Shown here: in pieces, positions 19,150-28,173 of the stretch
How positions within the stretch are numbered: position 1 is the stretch's first letter
Layout of the letters: every line of letters begins with the position of its first letter
Assembly (NCBI RefSeq): GCF_007830435.1
Contig: NZ_VLLC01000001.1
Span: forward strand, 144,007-208,006
Source: Desulfobotulus alkaliphilus
Lineage (GTDB): Bacteria > Desulfobacterota > Desulfobacteria > Desulfobacterales > ASO4-4
Direction: 5' to 3'
Length of the DNA stretch: 64,000 bases
Position numbers and translations under genes: made by a program
Notes under the pieces: model-generated
The model's input: the letters and a program-made list of their open reading frames with translations, nothing else
The model's database searches: none
Told to the model about the DNA's origin: nothing

Positions 19150-20088
19150 ATGACAGAAGAAAAAAAAACACAGAAAAACACTGTAAAAAAGAACCTTCCC
19201 GTTCCAAGGCAGGAAACAACCAAAGCCCTTGCCAAAATAGATCCTCTCCAGAGTTATCTTTCTGAAATCAGCCGCTACAAACTGCTGACCAGAGAAGAGG
19301 AGGTTGAGCTGGGGCGCAGGGTGCAGGAAGACAATGACCCGGAGGCCGCCTACATGCTCACAACGGCCAACCTGAGGCTTGTGGTTAAAATCGCCATGGA
19401 ATTCCAGCGGGTATGGATGCAGAACCTGCTGGATCTGATTCAGGAAGGCAATATCGGCCTGATGCAGGCGGTACGTAAATTTGATCCTTACAAGGGCGTC
19501 AAGTTTTCCTATTATGCCTCCTTCTGGATCAAGGCCTATATTCTCAAATTCATCATGGACAACTGGCGACTCGTCAAAATCGGCACGACCCAGGGCCAGC
19601 GCAAGCTTTTTTTCAAGCTGAAAAAAGAAAAACAGAATCTCATTGATCAGGGCTTTGACCCCAAACCCAAACTGCTGGCGGAACGACTGGGAGTTTCCCA
19701 GAAGGAAGTCATTGACATGGATCAGCGTCTGGACTCCTGGGATCTCTCACTGGATGCTCCGGTACGGGAAGACTCGGAAACGGACCGCATGTCCTTTCTC
19801 GGTTCCGATGCTGTTTCCGCAGAAGATGAGGTCGCACGCAAACAGATAGAAAACATGCTCCATGAAAAAATCGCCTCCTTCACCTCCCAGCTGAACAAAA
19901 GGGAGCTGGAAATTTTTGAAAAACGCATTTTTTCCGATGAACCGGTCACCCTTCAGGAAATAGGTGAAACCTATGGGATTTCAAGGGAAAGGGTCAGGCA
20001 GATTGAAACCGGCATCATTAAAAAAATGCAGAGCTATTTCCAGAAAGAACTTCCTGATTTTGACATCTACACATCGGATCTTTCCTGA
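19150..20088 (+). CDS. rpoH: heat-shock sigma factor RpoH (sigma-32 family)
   Basis: 312 residues. Region 2 (DPLQSYLSEISRYKLLTREEEVEL; NLRLVVKIAMEF; LDLIQEGNIGLMQAVRKFDP; FSYYASFWIKAYILKFIMDNW) and region 4 (TLQEIGETYGISRERVRQIETGIIKKM) are both complete. The RpoH box QRKLFFKLKK begins at residue 150 and separates RpoH from RpoD and RpoS. RpoH directs RNA polymerase to heat-shock and protein-quality promoters. The N-terminal 30 residues are Lys-rich and longer than in E. coli. The start has GGAAG seven bases upstream. A small open frame and a long leader precede it, so post-transcriptional control is possible but not shown. Confidence 0.93.
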   Translation: MTEEKKTQKNTVKKNLPVPRQETTKALAKIDPLQSYLSEISRYKLLTREEEVELGRRVQEDNDPEAAYMLTTANLRLVVKIAMEFQRVWMQNLLDLIQEGNIGLMQAVRKFDPYKGVKFSYYASFWIKAYILKFIMDNWRLVKIGTTQGQRKLFFKLKKEKQNLIDQGFDPKPKLLAERLGVSQKEVIDMDQRLDSWDLSLDAPVREDSETDRMSFLGSDAVSAEDEVARKQIENMLHEKIASFTSQLNKRELEIFEKRIFSDEPVTLQEIGETYGISRERVRQIETGIIKKMQSYFQKELPDFDIYTSDLS

Positions 20089-20174
20089 GATCCGACGGAT
20101 TTCAGGAAGGGGAAAACAAGATCTGTATCAAGAGAAACTAACGGCAGATCCCACACAATCAACACCGAACTTCC

Positions 20175-22175
20175 ATGAAGGCAAAGTGCTGTATGCAGAC
20201 TCCATCGCCCCCTCCGGTCTTTCATCTGCAAACAAAAGGTTTCACTGAAGGTGTCCTTTACCTTTTTTTCATCGTTCTTCTCCTCTTTTCCCTGTCCGCA
20301 TGCGCCCTAAGATCTCCCGGTCAGCAGAAGCCTGAGCCTCCTGCACCTGTCTCAGAAAATGAGTCGGTCGTCATCCTCCTTCCTGCGCCCCGGGCATCGG
20401 AATCTCCCTACTATTACTACACGGAAGCACAGATCCGCCTGAACCGCAACCGCCCCCTGGAAGCCATCGGATTTCTCAGGCAGGCAGCGGCTCTGGACCC
20501 ACAATCCGCCTTTCTCCAGCAGGAACTGGCTGCCATCCTTGTACGCACAGGTCAGCCCCAGGCGGCCCTGCAGGCCATCAGAAAATCTCTGGAGCTGGAT
20601 CCTGAGGATCCGGAAACCCTCATTGTCTTTGCGGGCATACAGCAGATGCTGGAACAGGATATCAAGGAACTCATTCCCATCTATGAAAAGGTCATCGCCC
20701 TTGATCCGGACAGGGAGCGCATTTATCTGATTCTGGGTAATCTTTATCTGGCACAGAAGAAAACGGCAAAGGCCGAAGCCGTTTACAGAGATCTCATTGC
20801 CCGGCATCCGGAAAATTATGCAGGATATTATTATCTGGGTCAGCTCCTTGCCCTTCTGGAAAGGCCAGATGAGGCCCTTGAAAACTTTGATATTGTCATT
20901 GAAAAAGCCCCGTATCTTCTGGAACCCTATCTGGAACGCATCAATATTCTGAGCCAGCGCCTTACCCGTTCCCTTACCGTAGAAATCAGGAAGGGAGATA
21001 CTCTGGATGCCCTTCTGGTCCGTCATTCCGGCAGACCGACACCTGCCCTCCGCAGACAGGTCATGGCCCTCAATCCCCAGCTTGTGGATATGGATCATCT
21101 GGAAAAGGGAAAAAAAATTCTTCTGCCCCCAAGAAAAAACAATCCCGAGGTTGCGGCCATTCAGCAGGCCTATACGAATCTTCTGACGATGAACCCGGAA
21201 TCCGTTGAAATACGAATGGACCATGCCCTCTTTCTTTATCAGACCGGCAGGGAGGATGCGGCCATGGAGGCCATGGCACTCCTTAATCAGGAAGAGACAC
21301 GGGAAGAGGTGATCAGAAGAATTTTTTCCGTTTTTGTGGAAAACAAACGATATAGCGATGCCATTTTTCTTCTGGAAGGACTCCGCAGTCAGGACATGGA
21401 AAACGGAGAAATCCGCTATGCGCTGGGTCTTGTCCATGAAGAAACGGGAAAACGGGAAAAGGCCCGCAGCTTTTATGCTTCCATTGATCCAGCCGATCCC
21501 GTTTTCCGTAAAGCGGTCATTCACCTTGCCTACATTGACAGTCAGAGCGGAAACATAGACAAAGGCATTGAGATCCTAGAAAAAGCCCACGTCACCAATC
21601 CCTATGATGCCACCCTTCGGCTCTACCTTGGCGCTTTTTATGAAGAAGCGGACCGCCTTGAAGATGCGGCGGATATTTTCAGAGACAGCCTTGAAAAAGA
21701 CCCGGAAGATCACCATGTCCGCTACAGGCTGGGCATTGTTCTGGACAGGATGGATAAAAAAGAGGCGGCCATGGAACAGATGGCCATCCTGATCGACCAG
21801 AACCCGGACCATGCCAATGCCCTGAACTATCTGGGCTATACCCTGACCGAGATGGAAATCCGTCTGGATGAAGCAGAAGCCATGATCCGCAGGGCCATGG
21901 AGCTGAAACCCGGTGACGGCTACATCACAGACAGCATGGGATGGGTTTACTTTAAACAGGGAAAGCCGGAAAAGGCCCTTCCCTACCTCGAAAAAGCCGC
22001 CCGCCTCCTTCCGGAAGATCCGGTGATTCTGGATCATCTGGGCGACGCCTACCGCAGCCTCGGAAAAAGAAAAGCCGCTGTGGAAGCCTATAAAAAATCC
22101 CTGCAGTTTAAGGAGGCCCCAGAAGTTCGGGAAAAACTGGAAGCCCTTTCCCTTGAAATTGAGGCGCTTCCATGA
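20175..22175 (+). CDS. TPR-repeat lipoprotein with an internal LysM-like domain
   Basis: About 666 residues. A signal peptide (VLYLFFIVLLLFSLSAC) ends in a lipobox, so the protein is probably an outer-membrane lipoprotein. TPR units run from about residue 75 to 250 (EAIGFLRQAAALDPQSAFLQQELA). A LysM-like segment follows near 265-315 (IRKGDTLDALLVRHSG..LEKGKKILLP), and more TPRs fill the rest to about 640. The LysM-like part may bind peptidoglycan while the TPRs hold partners. The start is uncertain: 20175 lacks a ribosome site and ATG 20193 is an alternative. It overlaps the LolB-like gene by four bases (ATGA), so the two are coupled and may work together in envelope assembly. Confidence 0.82.
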   Translation: MKAKCCMQTPSPPPVFHLQTKGFTEGVLYLFFIVLLLFSLSACALRSPGQQKPEPPAPVSENESVVILLPAPRASESPYYYYTEAQIRLNRNRPLEAIGFLRQAAALDPQSAFLQQELAAILVRTGQPQAALQAIRKSLELDPEDPETLIVFAGIQQMLEQDIKELIPIYEKVIALDPDRERIYLILGNLYLAQKKTAKAEAVYRDLIARHPENYAGYYYLGQLLALLERPDEALENFDIVIEKAPYLLEPYLERINILSQRLTRSLTVEIRKGDTLDALLVRHSGRPTPALRRQVMALNPQLVDMDHLEKGKKILLPPRKNNPEVAAIQQAYTNLLTMNPESVEIRMDHALFLYQTGREDAAMEAMALLNQEETREEVIRRIFSVFVENKRYSDAIFLLEGLRSQDMENGEIRYALGLVHEETGKREKARSFYASIDPADPVFRKAVIHLAYIDSQSGNIDKGIEILEKAHVTNPYDATLRLYLGAFYEEADRLEDAADIFRDSLEKDPEDHHVRYRLGIVLDRMDKKEAAMEQMAILIDQNPDHANALNYLGYTLTEMEIRLDEAEAMIRRAMELKPGDGYITDSMGWVYFKQGKPEKALPYLEKAARLLPEDPVILDHLGDAYRSLGKRKAAVEAYKKSLQFKEAPEVREKLEALSLEIEALP

Positions 22176-22942
22176 AAAACCCTGACCTGCCTGCCCCTGC
22201 GGGATATCGCAGCATCCGCACCCTTGCGGCACTGCTTTTCTTCCTCAGCCTTGCAGCCTGCGCCCTGCACCGACCTGCACCCATGGCTCCGGAAAATTTT
22301 CCGGAGATACTTAAAATACACAGGGAAATTCCCGCAGACTTCAAGGGCAGGGCCATACTCACCCTGCCGGACTCCCTGCCACCGGGGGGCAGCCTGCAAC
22401 TGGCCTATGCCGTGTCCCGGCACAAGGGACTCCGTATGGCCGTACTGACACCCATGGGGGCACCTTTTCTGGAAATGGCCGCAGCTCCCGGACATGTGCA
22501 TATACGGGATATGGATTCCGGGAAACTGCAGAGAGCAAACTCCCTTGGGGCCCTCACCCGCAGGTTAATGGGTATCCATTTGGATATGAACGAACTTTCC
22601 CTTCTGCTGGCCGGAGAAATTCCTTTCCCTGAGTGGACAGAGGTGGTTTCAGATGGACCTTCCACCTTTCTTCTGATGCATGGCCGCCGTGCAGAAGCCC
22701 GCCTTCTGCTGGATGCCCGCGGGGATCTCCTGAGACTGGACCGGCTGCACAGAAACAAAGTGATCTACACCCTCACCTCCCTGCATCCCAAACCCCGCAT
22801 CTGGCAGATCGAAAGCAGCGAGCACAGCCTGCGTCTGCGCATCCGCCATGTTGAACCCGCATCCCAGATGGACAGCTCCCTTTTCCGCCTCAGTCTTTTG
22901 TCCCCTTCATCTCTCCAAAATTTTCAGCAAGCAGACTTGTGA
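22172..22942 (+). CDS. LolB/DUF4292-like outer-membrane lipoprotein
   Basis: 256 residues with a lipoprotein signal (TLAALLFFLSLAAC). The mature part has the beta-rich pattern of LolB-type carriers: PADFKGRAILTLPD, MAVLTPMGAPFLEM, ANSLGALTRRLMGIHLDMNEL, IWQIESSEHSLRLRI. LolB accepts lipoproteins from LolA and inserts them in the outer membrane; DUF4292 members share the fold. The start overlaps the upstream TPR lipoprotein (ATGA). In many related genomes ispE follows such genes, but here mrp follows after about 215 bases. Assignment to true LolB is uncertain. Confidence 0.7.
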   Translation: MKNPDLPAPAGYRSIRTLAALLFFLSLAACALHRPAPMAPENFPEILKIHREIPADFKGRAILTLPDSLPPGGSLQLAYAVSRHKGLRMAVLTPMGAPFLEMAAAPGHVHIRDMDSGKLQRANSLGALTRRLMGIHLDMNELSLLLAGEIPFPEWTEVVSDGPSTFLLMHGRRAEARLLLDARGDLLRLDRLHRNKVIYTLTSLHPKPRIWQIESSEHSLRLRIRHVEPASQMDSSLFRLSLLSPSSLQNFQQADL

Positions 22943-22964
22943 GCATTGTCTCAAAATTATTCTA

Positions 22965-22993
22965 TTGACGCTTTGCATGGGAGGCAATAAAAC
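22965..22993 (+). promoter_or_regulatory. predicted sigma-70-type promoter upstream of mrp
   Basis: TTGACG and TAAAAC are separated by 17 bases, about 167 bases before the mrp start. The intervening leader shows no clear structure. Confidence 0.45.
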
Positions 22994-23159
22994 CTTTTCT
23001 GCCATAGCAGATGCAGATGGCCGGAGAAGACGAAAATACAGCCACAGTGCCGCTCCGGGCTCCCATGCCAGGCACTGGGGCCACAAGGAAACACTACTGG
23101 ATTTCTCAGTTAAGCCTGACAGATACACCTAGAATACAAGGAACACAGGAGGAAGAACC

Positions 23160-23987
23160 ATGATTCATGAAAAAATGCCTGATCAGAAAAAAAAGAATCC
23201 CGCCGAAGAAAAAGATGCCATGATGAAAGCATCCCTTGGCAGAATCCGCCATAAGCTTCTGGTCATGAGTGGTAAGGGCGGTGTGGGCAAAAGCTCCGTT
23301 GCCACCAACCTCGCCGTGGCCCTTGCGGAAAAGGGTTTTAAGACCGGCCTGATGGATGTGGATCTCCACGGCCCCAGCATTGCCCAGATGATGGGGCTTT
23401 CCGGTCTTCTGGATGTTTCCGGAGCCAAACAGCTTATCCCTGCAAACGGTGGCAAAAATCTCGGTGTCATTTCCATGCAATCCCTGATGCAGGACAGGGA
23501 TCAGGCTGTGATCTGGCGGGGACCTGCCAAATCCGGCATGATTCAGCAGTTCATCACTTCCGTGGAATGGGGGGATCTGGATTTTCTGATCATTGATGCC
23601 CCTCCGGGCACAGGGGATGAACCCCTGACCGTGGTACAGAGTGTGCCCGATGCCAAAGCCATTGTTGTGACAACACCCCAGGAAGTGGCCCTTGCAGACG
23701 TGCGCAAATCCATTAACTTCTGCAAAACCGTGAATCTGAAAATTGCAGGCCTTGTGGAAAACATGGGCCCCTTTGACTGCCCCCACTGCAATGAGCGCAT
23801 TGCCCTGTTCAAAACCGGTGGCGGAGAAAGTACGGCAAAGGCAACGGGTATTGCTTTTCTTGGCACCCTGCCCTACGATGCAAAGGTTGTGGATGCCTGT
23901 GATGAAGGCAATCCCATTGCACGCAAAGATTCCGGTTTCACAAGGGATCTGCAGCAGGTCATCCAGAAGCTGATGGAACAGCTTTGA
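23160..23987 (+). CDS. Mrp/NBP35-type P-loop ATPase, iron-sulfur cluster carrier
   Basis: 275 residues beginning at ATG 23160 after AGGAGGAAGAACC. The deviant Walker A (SGKGGVGKSS, residues 38-47), MDVDLHGPS, IIDAPPGTGDEP (Walker B) and TTPQEVALADVRKS are typical of Mrp/ApbC. The CPHC pair near residue 204 (MGPFDCPHCNERI) is the site where these dimeric proteins hold a transferable [4Fe-4S] cluster. The N-terminal MIP18 domain of longer Mrp proteins is absent, giving the short form common in anaerobes. It stands alone after a promoter. Confidence 0.92.
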   Translation: MIHEKMPDQKKKNPAEEKDAMMKASLGRIRHKLLVMSGKGGVGKSSVATNLAVALAEKGFKTGLMDVDLHGPSIAQMMGLSGLLDVSGAKQLIPANGGKNLGVISMQSLMQDRDQAVIWRGPAKSGMIQQFITSVEWGDLDFLIIDAPPGTGDEPLTVVQSVPDAKAIVVTTPQEVALADVRKSINFCKTVNLKIAGLVENMGPFDCPHCNERIALFKTGGGESTAKATGIAFLGTLPYDAKVVDACDEGNPIARKDSGFTRDLQQVIQKLMEQL

Positions 23988-23992
23988 ACCCA

Positions 23993-24015
23993 TGCGGGTC
24001 GTCCTTCGGGCGGCC
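23993..24015. other. stem-loop with TTCG loop after mrp
   Basis: GCGGGTCGTCC and GGCGGCCCGC pair around TTCG just after the mrp stop. No T run follows, so it may stabilise the mRNA end rather than terminate. Confidence 0.5.
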
Positions 24016-24136
24016 CGCTTGCAGGGTGAAGGGAATCATATCCTTTCATCCCCACCTGAAACCAGAAAACCATATTCTGGTCTTCACAGACCTCTTGCCG
24101 TGGATGAATGCTCAAAAAAAGGCAGGTGCCAGACAT

Positions 24137-24436
24137 ATGGAAACCCCCAGACAGAAAATCCGCACCCTCCTGCTCACGCAGCCCCATAATCTTAGGGATC
24201 TTTCCCTTGAACTCAGACTGCCGGAAAAAGAGATTCTCAAAGAACTGCCCCATGTGGAAAAAAGCCTGAAACCTCTGAAACTGAAACTCCGCCAGATCCC
24301 TGCCCGGTGTCAGGGATGCGGATACACCTTTGCGGACAGAAAACGCTTCTCAAAGCCCGGTAAATGCCCGGACTGCCGGGAAACCTTTATAGAATCGGCT
24401 TTTTTCTATATTGACCCAAAGGGAAAAACACCATGA
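24137..24436 (+). CDS. small zinc-ribbon DNA-binding regulator
   Basis: 99 residues from ATG 24137 (METPRQKIRTLLLTQPHNLRDLSLELRLPEKEI). The first 50 residues form a winged-helix-like segment. The rest has two cysteine pairs, RCQGCGYTF and GKCPDCRETF, with the closing ESAFFYID. Short proteins with this plan are annotated as transcriptional regulators in anaerobic bacteria and archaea; no target is known. A longer frame from 23984 covers the stem-loop and is rejected; ATG 24104 is also possible. The last four bases overlap the next gene (ATGA). Confidence 0.72.
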   Translation: METPRQKIRTLLLTQPHNLRDLSLELRLPEKEILKELPHVEKSLKPLKLKLRQIPARCQGCGYTFADRKRFSKPGKCPDCRETFIESAFFYIDPKGKTP

Positions 24437-26628
24437 AGCACCTGAATTTTTCCTTTCTCATGGCAGGCCTTGTGCTGTTTTGCTCCTGTTCCCACAGCTC
24501 CCTGTCCCATAAAAATTTATGTCCGGACCGCCTTGCCCTGGACAATCTCCATCCCATGCCCGCAGACCTTCCCCTGCATCCCGATGATATTCCCGGCAAT
24601 GACAATGCCGCAAGGGCAGCCCTTTTCCATATTTCCGATGCCTCGCCCGCAAGCTATGCCTGGCGCATCCTTTACATGATGCAAGACTTTGAACAGCACC
24701 CCCTTTACAATGAACTGCTCGCCCGCCTCATGCTCAGCCGGGATGAGACAGAAGCGGCCCTGCATGTGGCCGATACCCGTCTGGACATGGAAGCCAGATT
24801 CCGGATTTACAGAGCCTGCCACAGCTATTTCCTTGATATCGGCCAGGAAAAACATGCACAGGCCCTTTTCGTCCGCCTGAAAAAAAGCTTCCCTCATAAA
24901 GAAAGAAAGGACGTTTCCTTTACCCTTCACATGATGGATTTTTACCGGCTTCAGGGCCAGTACAAAGCGGCTGTGAAATATTTCAAAAGGGCGGAACAAC
25001 AACTGCAGCAGGGAATCATGCCGGATAAAAACCAGCAGGATATTTTTCATAATCTCCGGCAGACAGCCCTCATGGCCATAGAGGAACAGGATCCTGAAAC
25101 AGCCCTGCGCATCGTCGCTGCCATGGAAGCCATGGTGGATTTTCTGCCTGTTTCCAGAAACCTGCCCGAAACAGGGTATGCTGAGGACATGGGTCATACC
25201 GTTCTTATAACCGGCACCGAGTGGTTCCAGCCCGGCGCAGCCCAGTCCATTGCAAAAATCTATCTTCTCCGGACTTATGCTGAAATGGGAGAAAAAAATC
25301 AGGTTTTAAGACTGTATCATCTGCTGATGGAAGAATGGCATGAAGCGCTCAAGGCCATATATTCGGGAAAAAGTTTTGAAGCCCGCCTCCCCTCCCTTGC
25401 CGAGGCCCTTTATGCGGCTGGCCTTCAGGAGGAAGCCCTTAACCTGATCAACCAGATCCCAAAAACTTTCCCCTTTGCCATCCATCCGGATACGAGACTC
25501 AATCCTGAAACACAGGTTCTTTTACAATCCGATCTCCGCCGCTACAATTTCCAGCGCCCCGGAAGAATTCAGCGCAACATTGCCCTGCGCATGGCCGCCC
25601 TTATGGGCCCGGAAAAAGATGAAGAACAGACCCTTGCGTGGATAAAAACCAGCACAGCCCCCTCCTGGTACAGGGACCTTCTTATCCGCGCCACAGAAAC
25701 CCGTCTGGAGGCAGGGAGAAATGCAGAACTGCTGCTGTCCCGGCTGGATGAAATTCAAAAAAAAACCGCGTATAAAGACCCCGCTTCCCTTGAAAACCGG
25801 CGTATCATCAGGGCCCTTCTTCTGGCTGGCAGACAGGCAGAAGCCCGAACAGAACTGAAGAAAGAAGTGGAAAAAATAAAAAGGGGCCTCTATGGCAGTG
25901 ATCAGGCAAGGCAGCTCGCTGCCCTTGCAAGGGTTTTTGTTGAAAGGGATTCGGTCACCGCAGAAAAAGTCCTTCTGAAAGCCCTTCGTTTCCATGAGGA
26001 TACAGAAGCAGCGCCCCGAAAAGCAGACAGCAGCATCCAGCTGATGGCAACGGTTGCACGACGACTGGACAATTGTGAAATCAAGCATACAGTTCTGGAA
26101 CTTCACAGAATCAACCTGTTAGAAAATGTATCCACACATGCTGCAGGACTTGGCAGGGACCGGCATCTGGAAAAACGTTTTGCCTCCCTTTTACAGGTCA
26201 TCCGCACACGACTTCTCTTTAATGTACGTGACAATCTCACCCGTTCTTTGTTATGGGAATGCGAAGAACTGATTGCCCATGTGGAAAACCCGGACCTTGC
26301 GTATCAGTTAAGATTTCGAACTGCGGAATTGTGGTGCTCCGGCGGATGGTTCCGGGATGCCTACAGAACCATGGAAGGCGTTCCTGTCAGCGAAGAAATC
26401 TTTCCCTTTCTGATCACCCGTATCCGCCAGAATATTCTCGGATACAGCGCATTTTCAGGCAATCAGACCGCACGTTTTGACACCGATGCCGATGGAAGGC
26501 CGGATTTCTTTTCGCCGCTGGCATCAGAGGATGCCATAAAGGCCACGGGACTCACAATGGATACGGATATGGACGGCGACGGTATTCCGGATACCGAAGA
26601 TCTGCGTCCCTGGTTTCCCGATTCCTGA
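24433..26628 (+). CDS. large TPR-like secreted or lipid-anchored protein with C-terminal calcium-type repeats
   Basis: 731 residues. The start has a signal sequence (FSFLMAGLVLFCSCS), with Cys 17 or 19 as a possible lipid site, though the lipobox is atypical. Residues 60-640 are nearly all alpha-helical and resemble degenerate TPR repeats (YRLQGQYKAAVKYFKRAEQQ; ALYAAGLQEEALNLINQIP). The last 50 residues have Asp-rich loops, DTDADGRPDFF and DTDMDGDGIPDTEDLRPW, like thrombospondin type 3 or dockerin calcium loops. Role unknown; an envelope scaffold is a fair guess. Start overlaps the upstream regulator. Confidence 0.72.
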   Translation: MKHLNFSFLMAGLVLFCSCSHSSLSHKNLCPDRLALDNLHPMPADLPLHPDDIPGNDNAARAALFHISDASPASYAWRILYMMQDFEQHPLYNELLARLMLSRDETEAALHVADTRLDMEARFRIYRACHSYFLDIGQEKHAQALFVRLKKSFPHKERKDVSFTLHMMDFYRLQGQYKAAVKYFKRAEQQLQQGIMPDKNQQDIFHNLRQTALMAIEEQDPETALRIVAAMEAMVDFLPVSRNLPETGYAEDMGHTVLITGTEWFQPGAAQSIAKIYLLRTYAEMGEKNQVLRLYHLLMEEWHEALKAIYSGKSFEARLPSLAEALYAAGLQEEALNLINQIPKTFPFAIHPDTRLNPETQVLLQSDLRRYNFQRPGRIQRNIALRMAALMGPEKDEEQTLAWIKTSTAPSWYRDLLIRATETRLEAGRNAELLLSRLDEIQKKTAYKDPASLENRRIIRALLLAGRQAEARTELKKEVEKIKRGLYGSDQARQLAALARVFVERDSVTAEKVLLKALRFHEDTEAAPRKADSSIQLMATVARRLDNCEIKHTVLELHRINLLENVSTHAAGLGRDRHLEKRFASLLQVIRTRLLFNVRDNLTRSLLWECEELIAHVENPDLAYQLRFRTAELWCSGGWFRDAYRTMEGVPVSEEIFPFLITRIRQNILGYSAFSGNQTARFDTDADGRPDFFSPLASEDAIKATGLTMDTDMDGDGIPDTEDLRPWFPDS

Positions 26629-26799
26629 CAAAGAGGCTTTTTTTCATACGTTAAGCCTTGACCGGAGCCCTGTTTTTATCATTTGACAATTTTATGCATT
26701 GCAACTTCTGAGTAACTTGAATTTAGTTCTTTTAATTCAAAAGCTTAAAAAATGGCCAATTATCCATCACTGATCGAAATGAGTTTGAATCCGGCACAA

Positions 26800-26907
26800 G
26801 TTACTCTACGACAAGATGCCCTAACAGGGCGTGAGCTGCTTCTGAGTAACTTCAAAAGTTACTTTATGACAAAACGCCGCAACACGGCGTGGGTTGCTAT
26901 TCAGCAC
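26800..26907. repeat. two related short palindromic repeats in tandem
   Basis: Unit 1 (26800-26850) runs from GTTACTC to GAGTAAC and has an inner GCCCT-AAC-AGGGC hairpin. Unit 2 (from 26859) starts GTTACTTTATGACAAAACGC and has an inner ACGCCG-CAACA-CGGCGT hairpin. The units are clearly related but diverged. Unit 2 runs into the left end of the composite element. Confidence 0.6.
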
Positions 26908-27129
26908 AGTTTTCCATCTATAAATCTTAAACTTACAATCAGGCGCATAGACAATCTAGCCGTTTGTTCGTGACGCAATCCGGCACTCAAGCTGAAAAGC
27001 TCAAGCCCTTTACGGGAGCAAAAGTGCTTCAAGGATCTTGAGTACCGGAATCCGAAACGATTGCAATGTCACTCACAAACAGCACGATTGTCTTTTGTTG
27101 GAATCAAGACCCTTAAATTAAAAAATAAT

Positions 27130-27352
27130 CTGATTACTACCCTGACTCAGCCACAGTTTGCTGGTCAGGTTGTTGCCAGGCCTATGGTGCGGGCTTTAAC
27201 ACGGGCAGGCGCAAGGCCTGCCCCTACGAATGGTTTTTACGACCCTGTTTTGTGTAGGGGCACCCTTTACGGGTGCCCGCTGACATGCGTAAAATCTGGT
27301 CATATAATTTCCATGATGAAGGTTTGTATGGCTGAAAGACAGTGGTAATCAG
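27130..27352. mobile_element. 223-bp element with inverted ends and a 10-bp target duplication
   Basis: The ends are CTGATTACTACC and (minus strand) CTGATTACCACT. The element is flanked on both sides by AAAAAATAAT (27120-27129 and 27353-27362), a clear insertion footprint. No transposase frame fits within 223 bases, so it is a MITE. It interrupts the composite foldback element and itself contains a REP-like palindrome at 27199-27280. A partial relative lies at 12255-12325. Confidence 0.75.
27199..27280. repeat. REP-like double palindrome inside the 223-bp element
   Basis: GGGCAGGCGCAAGGCCTGCCC and GGGGCACCCTTTACGGGTGCCC are two hairpins in opposite orientation joined by about 30 bases, with GTAGGGGC/GCCCCTAC marking the junctions. 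Such CCCTAC-containing palindromes are common dispersed repeats in many bacteria. Confidence 0.65.
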
Positions 27353-27393
27353 AAAAAATAATTTTTCAGAATAAAACATACTGAATAATTACT

Positions 27394-28173
27394 ATGATTT
27401 TTCCATTTTTTCGCAGATTCCTGTTTTCCATCATCCTTCTCACGACCTTATGTCTGGGACAGGGCAATCTGCGTGCGGACATCCCCTATGTTCTGGCAAC
27501 GGATCCCATGCCCCCTCTGGTGGAAGGCAGCTACGGCCCTGCCAGTGGAGGCCCCGCCATAGAGCTTGTCTCTGCAATCTTTGCCAAAACAGGCAACTCC
27601 GTACAGGTTCTGGTACACCCCTGGAACCGGGTGCTCCGGATGCTGGATTTCGGCAGGCTTGACGGTATTCTCCTTATTCAACATCAGGATGAACTGGACG
27701 ATCTGCTTCATTTCTCCCACCCTGTTTTTACCAGTCACACCATCATCTGTTACGACACACGCAGACATCCCAACTTCGAATACAAAGATATTGAAAGCCT
27801 TAAAGGGTACACCCTGGGGCTGATTCCCGGCCATTCTCCTGGCATTGAAAAAAAAGCGGATTCCCATCAGCTTGACATTGAAAACCTTCCCAGCATTGAA
27901 ACGGGTCTGCGAACCCTGGGAGCCGGTCGCATTGACCTGCTCATCGGCAAGGAAATCAGCATCGCAGAACGAATGAAAGACATCCCCCAGTCCCATTTTT
28001 TCTCCATATGGCCCGTACCTCTGGAATCCTGGGACATGCACATCGGCATTGCAAAAAACAGTCCGGCTTCAGCCCTCCTCAAAGATATCAACAGGGCCAT
28101 AGAAGAGATGAAAGCGGACGGAAGCCTTGAATCCTATTTCACCATTACCCAGCCCGTCCGGGGGGAACCATGA
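27394..28173 (+). CDS. periplasmic solute-binding protein, bacterial family 3
   Basis: 259 residues with a signal peptide (FLFSIILLTTLCLGQGNLRAD). The mature part has the amino-acid-binding-protein pattern: YVLATDPMPPLVEG at the N-terminus, GNSVQVLVHPWNRVLRMLDFGRLDGIL, FSHPVFTSHTIICY, LKGYTLGLIPGHSPG, and the C-terminal INRAIEEMKADGSLESYF. No ABC permease lies nearby. The gene overlaps a sensor kinase by four bases, so the protein may act as a sensor ligand-binding partner rather than in transport. The ATG lies one base after the end of a mobile repeat, and no ribosome site is visible; downstream in-frame starts would lose the signal peptide. Confidence 0.82.
   Translation: MIFPFFRRFLFSIILLTTLCLGQGNLRADIPYVLATDPMPPLVEGSYGPASGGPAIELVSAIFAKTGNSVQVLVHPWNRVLRMLDFGRLDGILLIQHQDELDDLLHFSHPVFTSHTIICYDTRRHPNFEYKDIESLKGYTLGLIPGHSPGIEKKADSHQLDIENLPSIETGLRTLGAGRIDLLIGKEISIAERMKDIPQSHFFSIWPVPLESWDMHIGIAKNSPASALLKDINRAIEEMKADGSLESYFTITQPVRGEP

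Larger units (their letters stand above)
26893..27392. mobile_element. composite non-autonomous element (foldback family) with a nested insertion
   Basis: The left part (GCTATTCAGCACAGTTTTCC.. to GCCGTTTGTTCGTGAC) matches the complete element at 61769-61957, as does the segment after 27072 (CACTCACAAACAGC..GATTGTCTTTTG). The right end is CTGAATAATTAC at 27392. Inside are the GTGACGCAATC..GATTGCAATGTCAC module (26970-27072, with a 12-bp-type stem CCGGCACTCAAG/CTTGAGTACCGG) and the insertion at 27130-27352. No target duplication was found at the outer ends, so the left boundary is uncertain. It ends one base before the next gene's ATG. Confidence 0.65.
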
